Of a stretch of 64,000 nucleotides of DNA, positions 15,927 through 24,421 are shown piece after piece. A model generated the notes under the pieces. It saw only the letters and a program-made list of their open reading frames with translations, made no database searches and was not told where the DNA came from. The DNA comes from UBA1479 sp048263775 (lineage in GTDB: Bacteria > Pseudomonadota > Alphaproteobacteria > Rhodospirillales > Casp-alpha2). The stretch lies in NCBI GenBank assembly GCA_048263775.1, contig JBLXDU010000005.1, forward strand, positions 124,001 through 188,000, in the 5' to 3' direction. Position 1 is the stretch's first letter. Every line of letters begins with the position of its first letter. The translations under genes and the position numbers were made by a program.

Positions 15927-16931
15927 TCAAGGCAGACGCCCGACCTCCCGCAAATATTGCGCCGCCCCCGGATGATGAGGCGCGGTGATACCCTTGCGTG
16001 CCATTTCCAGCGGATACAGGCGGTAGAATGCCGGATGCTTTGACGTGATGAAATGCAGGTTCTCGAACACCGCTTTGGTCACTTGATAAGCCGTCGCGGC
16101 ATCCAGTTGCGCCCCGGCCATGACCGTCGCGACAAGACCGACCGTCGGGACATCCGCCGTCAGGCCGCTATAGGCTTCCTTTGGGATCAGCGCGTGCACG
16201 TAATAGGGGTTGGATGAAATCAGCCGGTCCGCGGCGGCGCCCGATACGGGAATGAAACCGATACCGCAAAGCTTGATCAGCTTGTTCAAGATGCCGTTGG
16301 GGTGCCCTGCAAGAAAGGTCGTAAGGTCGACCTTACGTCCGCAGATTGCGTTGTATTGCTCCGTCGCCTTGAGGGTCGCGACCAGAGGAAAACTGTTGAG
16401 CGGCAAACCCATAGCATCGAACAAAAGCCGCATTGTCGCGTTGGTGCCCGATGTCACCTTGCCGATATTGACCCGCTTGCCTGCGATATCGCTCAGCCCA
16501 TTGATCCCACTGTCCTTCCTGGCCATGACGGCCAGTGATTCCGGATGAGCGGAAAACAGGCTGTAGATTCCCTTGACCGCACCGATGTTGGCGAAGGTGC
16601 CTGTTCCTTTGACCGCATGGTATTGGACATCCGACTGGACGATGCCCAGATCGTAGGTGCCCTTCTTGATACCGATGATGTTGTCGATGGAGCCCTTACT
16701 AGTCACGGCCTCGCATCGCGTGCCGCGCATTTCCCGCCGCACGACATCACAAATCGCCTTGCCAAGCTGGATATAGACGCCGCCGTTGCTGCCGGTGCCG
16801 ATGGTCAGGGATTTCGCCTGGGCCGGAAAGACAAGTCCTGCCCCCAAGAGCAAGGCAACCCCTGCTATGAACATGACTACAGCCGGCGCCCCCCTGAACC
16901 GGTGTCCGCCCAGGCCATCTTGCTCGATCAT
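15927..16931 (-). CDS. TAXI-family TRAP solute-binding protein (copy 3)
   Basis: 334 residues with a long N-terminal signal region (hydrophobic stretch about residues 17-38, cleavage near AQAKS). TAXI motifs: LTIGTGSNGGVYIQLG, VNIGKVTSGTNATM and SSNPYYVHALIP. It is the most divergent of the three copies (it lacks the GGMYRGNP block, reading PKEAYSGLTAD) and likely binds a different ligand. It begins 43 bases after the aminotransferase stop on the same strand and is probably co-transcribed with it, while 474 bases separate it from the next TAXI gene. Confidence 0.9.
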   Translation of the reverse strand: MIEQDGLGGHRFRGAPAVVMFIAGVALLLGAGLVFPAQAKSLTIGTGSNGGVYIQLGKAICDVVRREMRGTRCEAVTSKGSIDNIIGIKKGTYDLGIVQSDVQYHAVKGTGTFANIGAVKGIYSLFSAHPESLAVMARKDSGINGLSDIAGKRVNIGKVTSGTNATMRLLFDAMGLPLNSFPLVATLKATEQYNAICGRKVDLTTFLAGHPNGILNKLIKLCGIGFIPVSGAAADRLISSNPYYVHALIPKEAYSGLTADVPTVGLVATVMAGAQLDAATAYQVTKAVFENLHFITSKHPAFYRLYPLEMARKGITAPHHPGAAQYLREVGRLP

Positions 16932-16974
16932 GTTTCAAGTGCCCCTTCTTTTATTTATCCGGTCTCCCCCCGGA

Positions 16975-18312
16975 TCACGTGATCCCCGCCTCCTTCAATG
17001 TCGCGTCGATTGCATCGCCCAACAACTGGACCAGGTCCCCGACCTGGGCTTCGTCGATAATGAAGGGCGGCGCCAGCAGGATATGGTCGCCACGAACGCC
17101 GTCCGCCGTGCCGCCGGCGGGATAACAGATCAGCCCGCGCTGGAACGCCGCCTTCTTCACCCGCGCGTGGATTTTCAGGGTCGGGTCGAGGGGTTCCTTG
17201 GTCATCCGGTCGGCGACCAACTCAATCCCCTGGAACAATCCGCGCCCCCGGATGTCGCCGACATGGGGGTGGTTGCCCAGGCGGTCGTGCAGCCGATCGA
17301 CCAGCACGGCCCCCATGCGCTGAACATTGTTCAACAAGCCCGCGTCCCGCACCTTGTGCTGAACCGCGAGCGCCGCCGCGCAGGCCATGGGATGGCCCAT
17401 GTAGGTATGGCCATGCTGAAAGGCGCCCGAACCGTCCTTGAAGGCACGGTAGACCGCACCAGATACCAGGGTCGCGCCGATCGGCTGATAGCCGGCCCCC
17501 AGGCCCTTGGCGATGCAGATGATGTCCGGCGCCACCCCGTCCTGTTCGCAGGCGAACAGGGTGCCCGTGCGGCCCATGCCGCACATCACCTCGTCCAGGA
17601 TCATCAGCACGCCGTACTTGTCGCAGATCTCGCGAATGCGCTTGAAATATCCCGGTACGGGGGCCAGCACGCCCGCCGTCGCCCCGCCCACGGTCTCGGC
17701 AATAAAGGCGGCCACGTTGCGCGGCCCCAGTCGCAGGATTTCGGCTTCCAATTCGTCGGCGACACGCAGGCCGTATTCTTCTTCGCTCTCACCGTCCCGC
17801 ATGTCGCGGTAGGGATAGCAAGGTGCGATGTGGGACGCCGGCATCAACATCTCTTTATAGGGCTCGCGCCGCCACAGGTTGCCGCCGACGGAAAGGGCCC
17901 CCAGGGTATTGCCGTGATAGCTCTGCCGCCGGGCGATGAACTTCGTGCGCTCGGGTGCACCCGTTTCCAGGAAATACTGGCGCGCCATCTTGAGCGCCGC
18001 CTCCACGGCCTCCGACCCACCGGACAGGAAATAGACCATCGAAATGCCGTCCGGCGCCGCGCTGACCAGAAATTCGGCCAGGTCCTCCGCCGGCTGGGTG
18101 GTGAAGAAACCCGTATGGGCGAAGGCGACCTTGTCGACCTGATCCTTAATGGCTTGGATGACGTCGACGTCACTATGGCCCAGGCAGGACACGGCGGCCC
18201 CGCCTGAAGCATCCAGGTAACGCTTACCAGTTGCATCAATCAGGTAGATGCCCTCGCCTTTCACGGCGACCGGCATGTCGGATTTAAGTTCGCGATAGAA
18301 GACGTTGGTCAT
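16975..18312 (-). CDS. Class III (omega-type) PLP aminotransferase
   Basis: 445 residues from the ATG at 18312 (an open frame continues to 18444 but without family similarity). Fold type I, subgroup III: LDASGGAAVSCLGH near residue 33, the YHGNT motif, the PLP aspartate in ILDEVMCGMGRTG, and the Schiff-base lysine in CIAKGLGAGYQP. Such enzymes move amino groups from omega-amino acids, diamines or beta-amino acids to pyruvate or 2-oxoglutarate; the amino donor cannot be read here. Linked 43 bases upstream of a TAXI binding protein gene, which suggests the enzyme processes the imported solute. Confidence 0.88.
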   Translation of the reverse strand: MTNVFYRELKSDMPVAVKGEGIYLIDATGKRYLDASGGAAVSCLGHSDVDVIQAIKDQVDKVAFAHTGFFTTQPAEDLAEFLVSAAPDGISMVYFLSGGSEAVEAALKMARQYFLETGAPERTKFIARRQSYHGNTLGALSVGGNLWRREPYKEMLMPASHIAPCYPYRDMRDGESEEEYGLRVADELEAEILRLGPRNVAAFIAETVGGATAGVLAPVPGYFKRIREICDKYGVLMILDEVMCGMGRTGTLFACEQDGVAPDIICIAKGLGAGYQPIGATLVSGAVYRAFKDGSGAFQHGHTYMGHPMACAAALAVQHKVRDAGLLNNVQRMGAVLVDRLHDRLGNHPHVGDIRGRGLFQGIELVADRMTKEPLDPTLKIHARVKKAAFQRGLICYPAGGTADGVRGDHILLAPPFIIDEAQVGDLVQLLGDAIDATLKEAGIT

Positions 18313-18426
18313 CAGGCTATCCGATCCGCAACCTACCTGGCCATAGGACGCGATTGCATAGCCGCGCGTCAATCCAATAGGATGCGCCGGACATTCACAC
18401 GGATAGATTTTTCCCAGGGGGGGCAT

Positions 18427-18942
18427 ATGGACCTGAAAGACCACATCCGGGGGATTCCCGATTTTCCCATTCCCGGCATTCTGTTTTACGACATTTCAAC
18501 TCTGCTGCGGCACCCCGACGCCTGGCAGGTGGCCTTGGGCCGCCTCGCCAAGATCGTCTCCGGGTTTCGGCCGGACCTTCTCGTCGGCATCGAATCGCGC
18601 GGTTTCCTGACGGCTGCCCCCCTGGCCTCCAGGCTGGGCTGCGGTTTCATCATGGTGCGCAAGAAGGGCAAGCTGCCCGGCGAAACCATCGCCCATGAAT
18701 ATTCTTTGGAATATGGCACCGACACCCTCGAAATCCAGAAAGACGCCATCGAACCTGGCCAGCGCGTGGTGGTCATGGACGACCTGCTGGCGACCGGCGG
18801 CACCATGGCCGCGTCCATCGACCTGCTGCGCGGTGCCGGGGCCGAGGTCGTCGGCGCCACCTGTCTGATCGAGCTGACCTTCCTGAAGGGCCGCGACAAG
18901 CTGGACGTGCCGTTCAGCGCGCTGATGGCCTACGACGACTGA
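18427..18942 (+). CDS. apt: Adenine phosphoribosyltransferase
   Basis: 171 residues, the usual length. Converts adenine and PRPP to AMP in purine salvage. The PRPP loop is VVVMDDLLATGGTMAAS and the N-terminal IPDFPIPGILFYDIS block is typical of Apt. ATG at 18427 follows a G-rich ribosome-binding site and fits family N-termini; the open frame to 18382 does not. A GNAT gene follows after 19 bases. Confidence 0.95.
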   Translation: MDLKDHIRGIPDFPIPGILFYDISTLLRHPDAWQVALGRLAKIVSGFRPDLLVGIESRGFLTAAPLASRLGCGFIMVRKKGKLPGETIAHEYSLEYGTDTLEIQKDAIEPGQRVVVMDDLLATGGTMAASIDLLRGAGAEVVGATCLIELTFLKGRDKLDVPFSALMAYDD

Positions 18943-18961
18943 CCCGTCGGCAGGCGACCCG

Positions 18962-19426
18962 ATGGACATCCGCGAGGACGACCTGACGGGCGACGCGGTG
19001 CGCGGCGTGATCCGAGCGCATCTCGACCAGATGTTCAGCCAGACACCGGCGGGAAGCGTCCATGCCCTGGACCTGTCCGGCCTGACCGCGCCCGAAGTGA
19101 CCTTCTGGTCGGTCTGGGACGAGGGCGAGATCGTCGGCTGCGGGGCGCTCAAGGAAATCGACCCCCGCCACGGCGAGATCAAATCCATGCACACCCTGGC
19201 GCGGTTCCGAGGCAAGGGATACGGCCGGGCCATGCTGACCCATATCCTGGCCGAGGCGCGGCGCCGGGGCTACCAGAGACTTAGCCTGGAAACCGGCAAT
19301 TCCCAGACCTTCAGCGTGGCGCGCAGGCTTTATGCCGAAGCCGGTTTCATCGAATGCGGCCCGATCCCCGGCTACAATCCGGACCCCCACAGCTATTTCA
19401 TGACATTTGTAGTAGCGCCAACCTGA
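18962..19426 (+). CDS. GNAT family N-acetyltransferase
   Basis: 154 residues with the acetyl-CoA loop RFRGKGYGRAML (Q/RxxGxG/A motif) and a C-terminal ARRLYAEAGFIECGPIPGY. The YDPxS-type ending and length match the PhnO/YsnE-like small acetyltransferases; substrate unknown. Follows apt by 19 bases and is likely co-transcribed. Codon use is like its neighbours, in contrast to the next two genes. Confidence 0.85.
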   Translation: MDIREDDLTGDAVRGVIRAHLDQMFSQTPAGSVHALDLSGLTAPEVTFWSVWDEGEIVGCGALKEIDPRHGEIKSMHTLARFRGKGYGRAMLTHILAEARRRGYQRLSLETGNSQTFSVARRLYAEAGFIECGPIPGYNPDPHSYFMTFVVAPT

Positions 19427-19584
19427 CGCGGGGCACCACCAGCCTTGCCCAATTACCGCTTTACCGTCCCAACTCCCCTGCTTACGGTTTTGTCCAACGT
19501 GGCCTGGAACTGGGATCTACCACAACAGATTTGGGCTCGATCAGGCTGTAGAAGGCCGCACGCCCAGGCAAGGAAGACCGTCGT

Positions 19585-20448
19585 TTGTCCCGCATTAACG
19601 CCGAGATTAAACCTATCCGCGAAGTAGATTTGCCTGCGGTTTGTGCGTTCCTGCATCGGATCGACCCGAACCGCAGCCCGGAAAACTGGCGCAAGGTGCT
19701 GACCCCCGACTGGCTCGACGCCGGAGACGACTTCGGGCAGATGATCGTCGCCGATGACGCGGTCAAAGGGGCCATCTGCACGCTGCGGTCTCGCCGCCGC
19801 TATGGTGAGGACATCCGCGACAGCCGCAACCTGACGAGTTGGTACGTGGACCTGGACGAAGGAAGAGGGCTCGGTGTCCAGCTTCTCCGAACGGCGGTGA
19901 GTGACAGCGACGCGGTTTATGCCACCCATTCACCGGAGCCGCGGACGATCAAGGTCTTTTTGCGGATTGGTTTCCAATCCATCGACACGACAGAATGGAT
20001 CATCCCTAATCTGCCGCGGTGGCGACGCAGCACGTTCAGTGAAACCGAAGACATCGGCAAGCACCTGTCCGGTGACGCGCTCGAAAATTATCGCGCACAT
20101 TCAGACATGCCGAGCGTCGGACATGTGGGATTGCTGGGACCGGACAATGCGTTCTGCCATATCGCTTTTATACGCAGCCGCTGGCATAGGATCCCGGTCG
20201 CACGCATCGTCTATGCAAGCGACTACACCCTGTTGAAACGATGCCTCCCGGCGTTCTCCCACCTTGCCCTGAGACGTTTCGGGTTTCCCCTCTCGGCAGT
20301 TGAAAAACGCCGCTATGCCGAACGGCCGCCCTTGACGATTGCGGAACGGCGGAAGGAGCCCATCCTGTATCGCGGGACCGGCATTGTTCCCGGCCAGATC
20401 GACGGACTGTTTACCGAGGTCGTCACCTTCGCCCCCAATCTCCGGTGA
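19585..20448 (+). CDS. GNAT-like acetyltransferase of an accessory gene pair
   Basis: 287 residues from a TTG start at 19585 with AGGAAG 8 bases before it. The first 135 residues look like a GNAT domain (IKPIREVDLPAVCAFLHRI, SWYVDLDEGRGLGVQLL, then KVFLRIGFQSID). The remaining half has no domain I recognise and contains an Arg/Tyr-rich C-terminal part. The base composition is visibly less GC-rich than the flanks. Its stop is one base from the ATG of the next gene, so the pair is translated together. It may modify a sugar or surface polymer, given the neighbour; this is inference. Confidence 0.65.
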   Translation: MSRINAEIKPIREVDLPAVCAFLHRIDPNRSPENWRKVLTPDWLDAGDDFGQMIVADDAVKGAICTLRSRRRYGEDIRDSRNLTSWYVDLDEGRGLGVQLLRTAVSDSDAVYATHSPEPRTIKVFLRIGFQSIDTTEWIIPNLPRWRRSTFSETEDIGKHLSGDALENYRAHSDMPSVGHVGLLGPDNAFCHIAFIRSRWHRIPVARIVYASDYTLLKRCLPAFSHLALRRFGFPLSAVEKRRYAERPPLTIAERRKEPILYRGTGIVPGQIDGLFTEVVTFAPNLR

Positions 20449-20449
20449 C

Positions 20450-21913
20450 ATGACGATGGCTCCCGCAATTGCTCTCTTGACCAGTTCATCCCGATCGACG
20501 AAATGGGAGTTGGCCGTTCAGGCTGCTCTTGAAACAGCGGGCCGAACCGTCGTGGTCCGGCCCGCAGACGGTGAAGATCAGATGTCGCCTGCGCAATGGG
20601 CGGATGTTGAATTGCTTGTCGATCTATCGGAACGCGGCGTGGGCATTAATTTGGCGGAACGGCTCGGTGTTCCGGCTTGGTTACTTTGTCACGGACCAAA
20701 ATGCCGCTTTGATTTATGCAACAGCATCAAATCGGGGTTCGTTGCCCACGAACCCTTTATCGAGGTTCGCCTTGTGGCATGGCAGACTGGCGACGGATCC
20801 GCCAGGGCACTCTGCCGTCATCGTTTGCGGCGCCGCAGGACACCCGATCGCTCCATTGCCGCCGTCAAGGACGCAGCCGCGGACTGGTTCAGTGATGCCC
20901 TTCTGGGGCCCCGCATTCAGCCTGACGCCGATGATCAGAGAGTGACCCTGACAAGCGGCACCGCACCGCCCCCTTGGCAGTTGAAGGTCGCCACCTTGTC
21001 CAACGTGATGGCCATGGCAACCGACCTTTTTACGGCCGAAGAATGGAACGTCGGCACCATGACGGGTGATCCGGCACAAGTATTCGATCGCGACTTCATG
21101 AGCCGCGTGAACTGGCTGCCGCGAAATCGAACACTTTGTTTTCGTGCCGACCCCTTCGGCTGGCGTACCGCACAGGGTGAGACCGTCCTGCTTTACGAAA
21201 AGTTCGATTATCGGGAGGGCAAAGGCCGCATTGTCAGAAACGTCAATGGAACGGAAGAAGTCATCGGCGACTTTCCCTATCACGCGTCCTATCCATACCT
21301 GATTGAAAAAGACGGTCAGCATTATGCCGTACCGGAATTATCCGAGATGGCCTGTCCCACGGCATTCCCGGTAGATAAAGATTCACCAAAATGGGCCGAT
21401 AAGGGCCTACAACTCAAGGGGCTGGAGGACATTCCCATGTCCGATGGCACGATCTTCTTTCACGACGGCCGCTACTGGCTTTTCGGAATGAAGGCGGACC
21501 AGGAATCGAACGCCGTATTGCATGCCTGGCATGCGCCGGCCTGCTTCGGGCCATGGACGCCACATGAACGAAATCCGATCAAAATCGACATCACGTCAAG
21601 CCGGCCTGGCGGCGCACCGTTCTCTTGGCAGGGTCAACTCATTCGACCGACCCAGGACTGCTCAACGACCTATGGCGCTGCCATCGTGCTGAACCGGATC
21701 GACAGCCTGACGCCGACCGAATTCAGGGAAACCCCCATCGCCCGGATCGAACCCGATCCAACCTCCTATTATCGGCACGGCGCTCATACATTGAATGTCA
21801 TCGAGGGAATGATCATCGTCGACGCCAAGCGTCATGCCCGTCATTTACTTGCGCCGTTCTACAGGTGGCTCCGGGTCTACCGCAGCAAACGCCGCGCGAT
21901 CGTACCGTCCTAG
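20450..21913 (+). CDS. GINT1-N-like five-bladed propeller protein (putative glycan-related)
   Basis: 487 residues from ATG 20450. Residues 1-170 form an alpha/beta domain (IALLTSSSRSTKWELAVQAA, DVELLVDLSERGVG) like the leading domain of formyltransferase-linked proteins. Residues about 180-470 match the propeller-like N-terminal domain of plant glucosamine inositolphosphorylceramide transferase 1 and its bacterial relatives: RADPFGWRTAQGETVLLYEKF, HASYPYLIEKDGQHYAVPE, DGTIFFHDGRYWLFG, GPWTPHERNP and QDCSTTYG. The formyltransferase domain itself is absent. Catalysis is not established; a role in glycan synthesis is likely. Lower GC and unlike neighbours, so probably acquired. Confidence 0.7.
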   Translation: MTMAPAIALLTSSSRSTKWELAVQAALETAGRTVVVRPADGEDQMSPAQWADVELLVDLSERGVGINLAERLGVPAWLLCHGPKCRFDLCNSIKSGFVAHEPFIEVRLVAWQTGDGSARALCRHRLRRRRTPDRSIAAVKDAAADWFSDALLGPRIQPDADDQRVTLTSGTAPPPWQLKVATLSNVMAMATDLFTAEEWNVGTMTGDPAQVFDRDFMSRVNWLPRNRTLCFRADPFGWRTAQGETVLLYEKFDYREGKGRIVRNVNGTEEVIGDFPYHASYPYLIEKDGQHYAVPELSEMACPTAFPVDKDSPKWADKGLQLKGLEDIPMSDGTIFFHDGRYWLFGMKADQESNAVLHAWHAPACFGPWTPHERNPIKIDITSSRPGGAPFSWQGQLIRPTQDCSTTYGAAIVLNRIDSLTPTEFRETPIARIEPDPTSYYRHGAHTLNVIEGMIIVDAKRHARHLLAPFYRWLRVYRSKRRAIVPS

Positions 21914-22992
21914 ACCGACCGTCCTTCATCGGACGCCCACCCCGAAGCAGTGGTCACCACCTTTTTCATCAAGGTCGGCAGGGCCTGGGTGCCGAAATCA
22001 CGAGGCTGCACCCAAATACCGTCGGCGATTTCTCCACCGGGCACCGTCCCGCAAACCACCGCGAGGCGCAGATGGAAGTGGGTGAAGGTATGACGGACCT
22101 CGCCCGCCCCTTCCCAGGATGCCGCCGGAAGCGGGGCATGGTCCGCCGCCTCATCCTTATCCCAGGGATCATCCCGCCAATCCGTTGATGGCACTTCCAT
22201 CATGCCGCCCAGAAGTCCCCGCTCCGCCCGCCGGCGCAGCAGCACCCGGCCCTTCGCGTCCTGGATCCAGAACACGACACCGTGGCGCGTCGGCTTAGCC
22301 TTTTTCGGCGCGCGGGCGGGCAGATCCGCTGCAATGCCCGCGGCGCGCGCGGCGCATGGGTCATGCCAGGGGCAGAGATCGCATTTCGGTGCCCGCGGCG
22401 TACAGACCATGGCCCCCAGATCCATCATCGCCTGGGCGAAATCGCCGGGCCGCCGGCTGGGGGTCAGATCCCGCGCTGCCGCCTGGATCGCCGTTTTCCC
22501 ACCGGGCAATGGCTCGGTGATACAGCGCAGACGTGCGGTGACCCGTTCGATGTTACCGTCCACCGGCGACGCCGGCACGTCGAAGGCGATCGCCGCGATG
22601 GCGGCCGCCGTATAGGGGCCGATGCCGGGCAGGGACAAAAGCCCTGATTCCGTGTCAGGAAACCGGCCGCCGTGGTCCCCGGCGACGGCCTGCGCGCATT
22701 TGTGCAGGTTGCGCGCACGGGCGTAATATCCCAGCCCCTGCCAAGCGTGCAGGACATCATCCAATTCGGCCACCGCCAAGTCCTCCACCCGGGGCCAGCG
22801 CGCCACAAAGTCGTCAAAATAGCTTTTTACGGTCGCCACGGTGGTCTGCTGCAACATGATTTCGGACAGCCAGACGTGGTAAGGGTCCGCCCGCCGGCCC
22901 GCGGGTGCCCGCCACGGCAATACCCGCCGGTGGCGGTCATACCAGCCCAGCAACGCCCCGGTCAGGGCATCATTGGCGGACGAAAGGCTCAT
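21910..22992 (-). CDS. mutY: A/G-specific adenine DNA glycosylase
   Basis: 360 residues, normal for MutY. Removes adenine mispaired with 8-oxoguanine. Visible are the MLQQTTV motif, the helix-hairpin-helix LPGIGPYTAAAIA followed by the catalytic aspartate in SPVDGNIERV, the iron-sulfur cluster ligands C-x6-C-x2-C-x5-C (CTPRAPKCDLCPWHDPC), and a C-terminal NUDIX-like domain (GRVLLRRRAERGLLGGMMEVP) for 8-oxoG recognition. Its end overlaps the end of the preceding convergent gene by 4 bases; it is divergent from the DUF721 gene. Confidence 0.95.
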   Translation of the reverse strand: MSLSSANDALTGALLGWYDRHRRVLPWRAPAGRRADPYHVWLSEIMLQQTTVATVKSYFDDFVARWPRVEDLAVAELDDVLHAWQGLGYYARARNLHKCAQAVAGDHGGRFPDTESGLLSLPGIGPYTAAAIAAIAFDVPASPVDGNIERVTARLRCITEPLPGGKTAIQAAARDLTPSRRPGDFAQAMMDLGAMVCTPRAPKCDLCPWHDPCAARAAGIAADLPARAPKKAKPTRHGVVFWIQDAKGRVLLRRRAERGLLGGMMEVPSTDWRDDPWDKDEAADHAPLPAASWEGAGEVRHTFTHFHLRLAVVCGTVPGGEIADGIWVQPRDFGTQALPTLMKKVVTTASGWASDEGRSV

Positions 22993-23146
22993 GACAGGCT
23001 CCCGGTTCCGGCAATATCCGTGTTATCCCCCGGCTTCCACCGGCAGGCCCTTGCGGGGCCCTGGGTCGGCACTCTTAAATACATCCCCCGTTAATGCCAC
23101 GCCGCCGAAACGCGGGAAAGGGCGGCGACGGCCCGAAAGGAACACC

Positions 23147-23665
23147 ATGGCTCAGGACGACGAAGCGACCAAGCCGCCCCGCCGCCGCAAAGGCGGAGTC
23201 CGCGCCGTCGGTCAGGCGCTGAGCAAGGTGACCGCCGCCGCCTATGGCAAGCGCGGCTTCGCCCAGGGGGACATCCTGCGCCATTGGCCGGAAATCGCCG
23301 GTGAACTGCTGGCCCGCCATACCCTGCCCGACCGCATCATCTTTCCCCGCGGACAGCGCACGGGCGGACTTTTGCACCTGCAGGCCGGCAATTCCGCCGT
23401 GGCGACCGAGGTCCAGCACCTGGAGCCCCTGATCGTGGAAAAGGTGAACACCTATTTCGGCTATGGCGCCGTCAGGGGCATCCACATTTTCCAGCGCCCC
23501 TTGCCGCCGCGCGAGGACACCACCCCGACCCCGCCCCGAACGCTGAGCCCGGCCGAACGGGCGGCCCTGGAGCGCGACCTGAAGGCCGTGACAGACCCGG
23601 ACCTGCGCCGCGCCCTCGAAGGACTGGGACAGGCCGTCCGGCGGCGTCGCGGGGACGGTGGATAA
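23147..23665 (+). CDS. DUF721 / DciA-like protein
   Basis: 172 residues. The first about 110 residues carry the DUF721 core (AVGQALSKVTAAAYGKRGFA, ILRHWPEIAGELLARHT, LHLQAGNSAVATEVQHLEP). This family includes DciA, the ancestral loader of the replicative helicase DnaB, a role that is probable but not proven for this protein. A basic N-terminus (KPPRRRKGG) could bind DNA. ATG 23147 is preceded by AAAGGA. It opens the series DUF721, dsbA-like, smc, conserved in related bacteria. Confidence 0.82.
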   Translation: MAQDDEATKPPRRRKGGVRAVGQALSKVTAAAYGKRGFAQGDILRHWPEIAGELLARHTLPDRIIFPRGQRTGGLLHLQAGNSAVATEVQHLEPLIVEKVNTYFGYGAVRGIHIFQRPLPPREDTTPTPPRTLSPAERAALERDLKAVTDPDLRRALEGLGQAVRRRRGDGG

Positions 23666-23767
23666 ATTGCGGATCGGCGGCCCATATCAACGATTTAGCA
23701 AAAGGAGTCGACTCCGTCTCGGGGCCGATTCTATAGTCATCAACATCTTGTGTATCAGGAGGTTAAT

Positions 23768-24385
23768 TTGCTGCGATTAGCACAAGGTCTTGCGCTCGCA
23801 ATGACACTGATTTTGGCCCTTTCCGGCCCCTTCGCGGGCCCGGCACAGGCGCAGAGCGCTCAGGACATGTTGGCGGAAAAGGTGCTCGGCAAGGCCGACG
23901 CGCCGGTGACGATGATCGAGTATGCCTCGCTGAGCTGCCCCCATTGCCGCGAATTTCATGAAAAGACCCTGCCCGCGATCAAGGAAAAGTACATCGACAC
24001 GGGCAAGGTGAAGCTGATCTTCCGCGACTTCCCCCTGGGTCAGCGCGCCCTGGCCGCGCATATGGTCGCCAGCTGCGCCGGCCCCGTGCGCTATTTCGCC
24101 ATGATCAGCATCCTGTTCCGCGACCAGGCGATCTGGGCACAGGCACCGGATGGCCTTGCCGCCATCCAGACCTCGGCCAAGAAAGGCGGCATGTCGCCGG
24201 CCCAGGTCGATTCCTGCCTGCGCAACGAAGACCTTTTACAAGGCATCCAGAAGACCGCCGAAGCGGGCAACAAGGAGCACGGCGTCGATTCCACGCCGTT
24301 CTTCATCGTCGCCGGGGAAAAGGTTTCGGGCGCGCAGGACTTCAAGGTGTTCGAGGAAATCATCGAACGCGCCCTGAAGAAATAA
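23768..24385 (+). CDS. DsbA-family periplasmic thiol-disulfide oxidoreductase
   Basis: 205 residues from TTG 23768, chosen because a perfect AGGAGG (23757-23762) lies 5 bases before it; a GTG at 23750 is the alternative. Signal peptide ends near AQAQS. Thioredoxin fold with active site CPHC in SLSCPHCREF and the cis-proline in STPFFIV, as in BdbD/DsbA-like proteins that oxidise or, in some cases, protect exported thiols. No dsbB adjoins. It precedes smc by 36 bases. Confidence 0.9.
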   Translation: MLRLAQGLALAMTLILALSGPFAGPAQAQSAQDMLAEKVLGKADAPVTMIEYASLSCPHCREFHEKTLPAIKEKYIDTGKVKLIFRDFPLGQRALAAHMVASCAGPVRYFAMISILFRDQAIWAQAPDGLAAIQTSAKKGGMSPAQVDSCLRNEDLLQGIQKTAEAGNKEHGVDSTPFFIVAGEKVSGAQDFKVFEEIIERALKK

Positions 24386-24421
24386 TCGGCGCAAACAGGC
24401 AACCAGGATCGGCGAGGCGAC

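Noticed and set aside
19445..19627. A short open frame between the GNAT gene and the acquired pair
   Set aside because: It runs into the next gene in another frame and has no conserved features.
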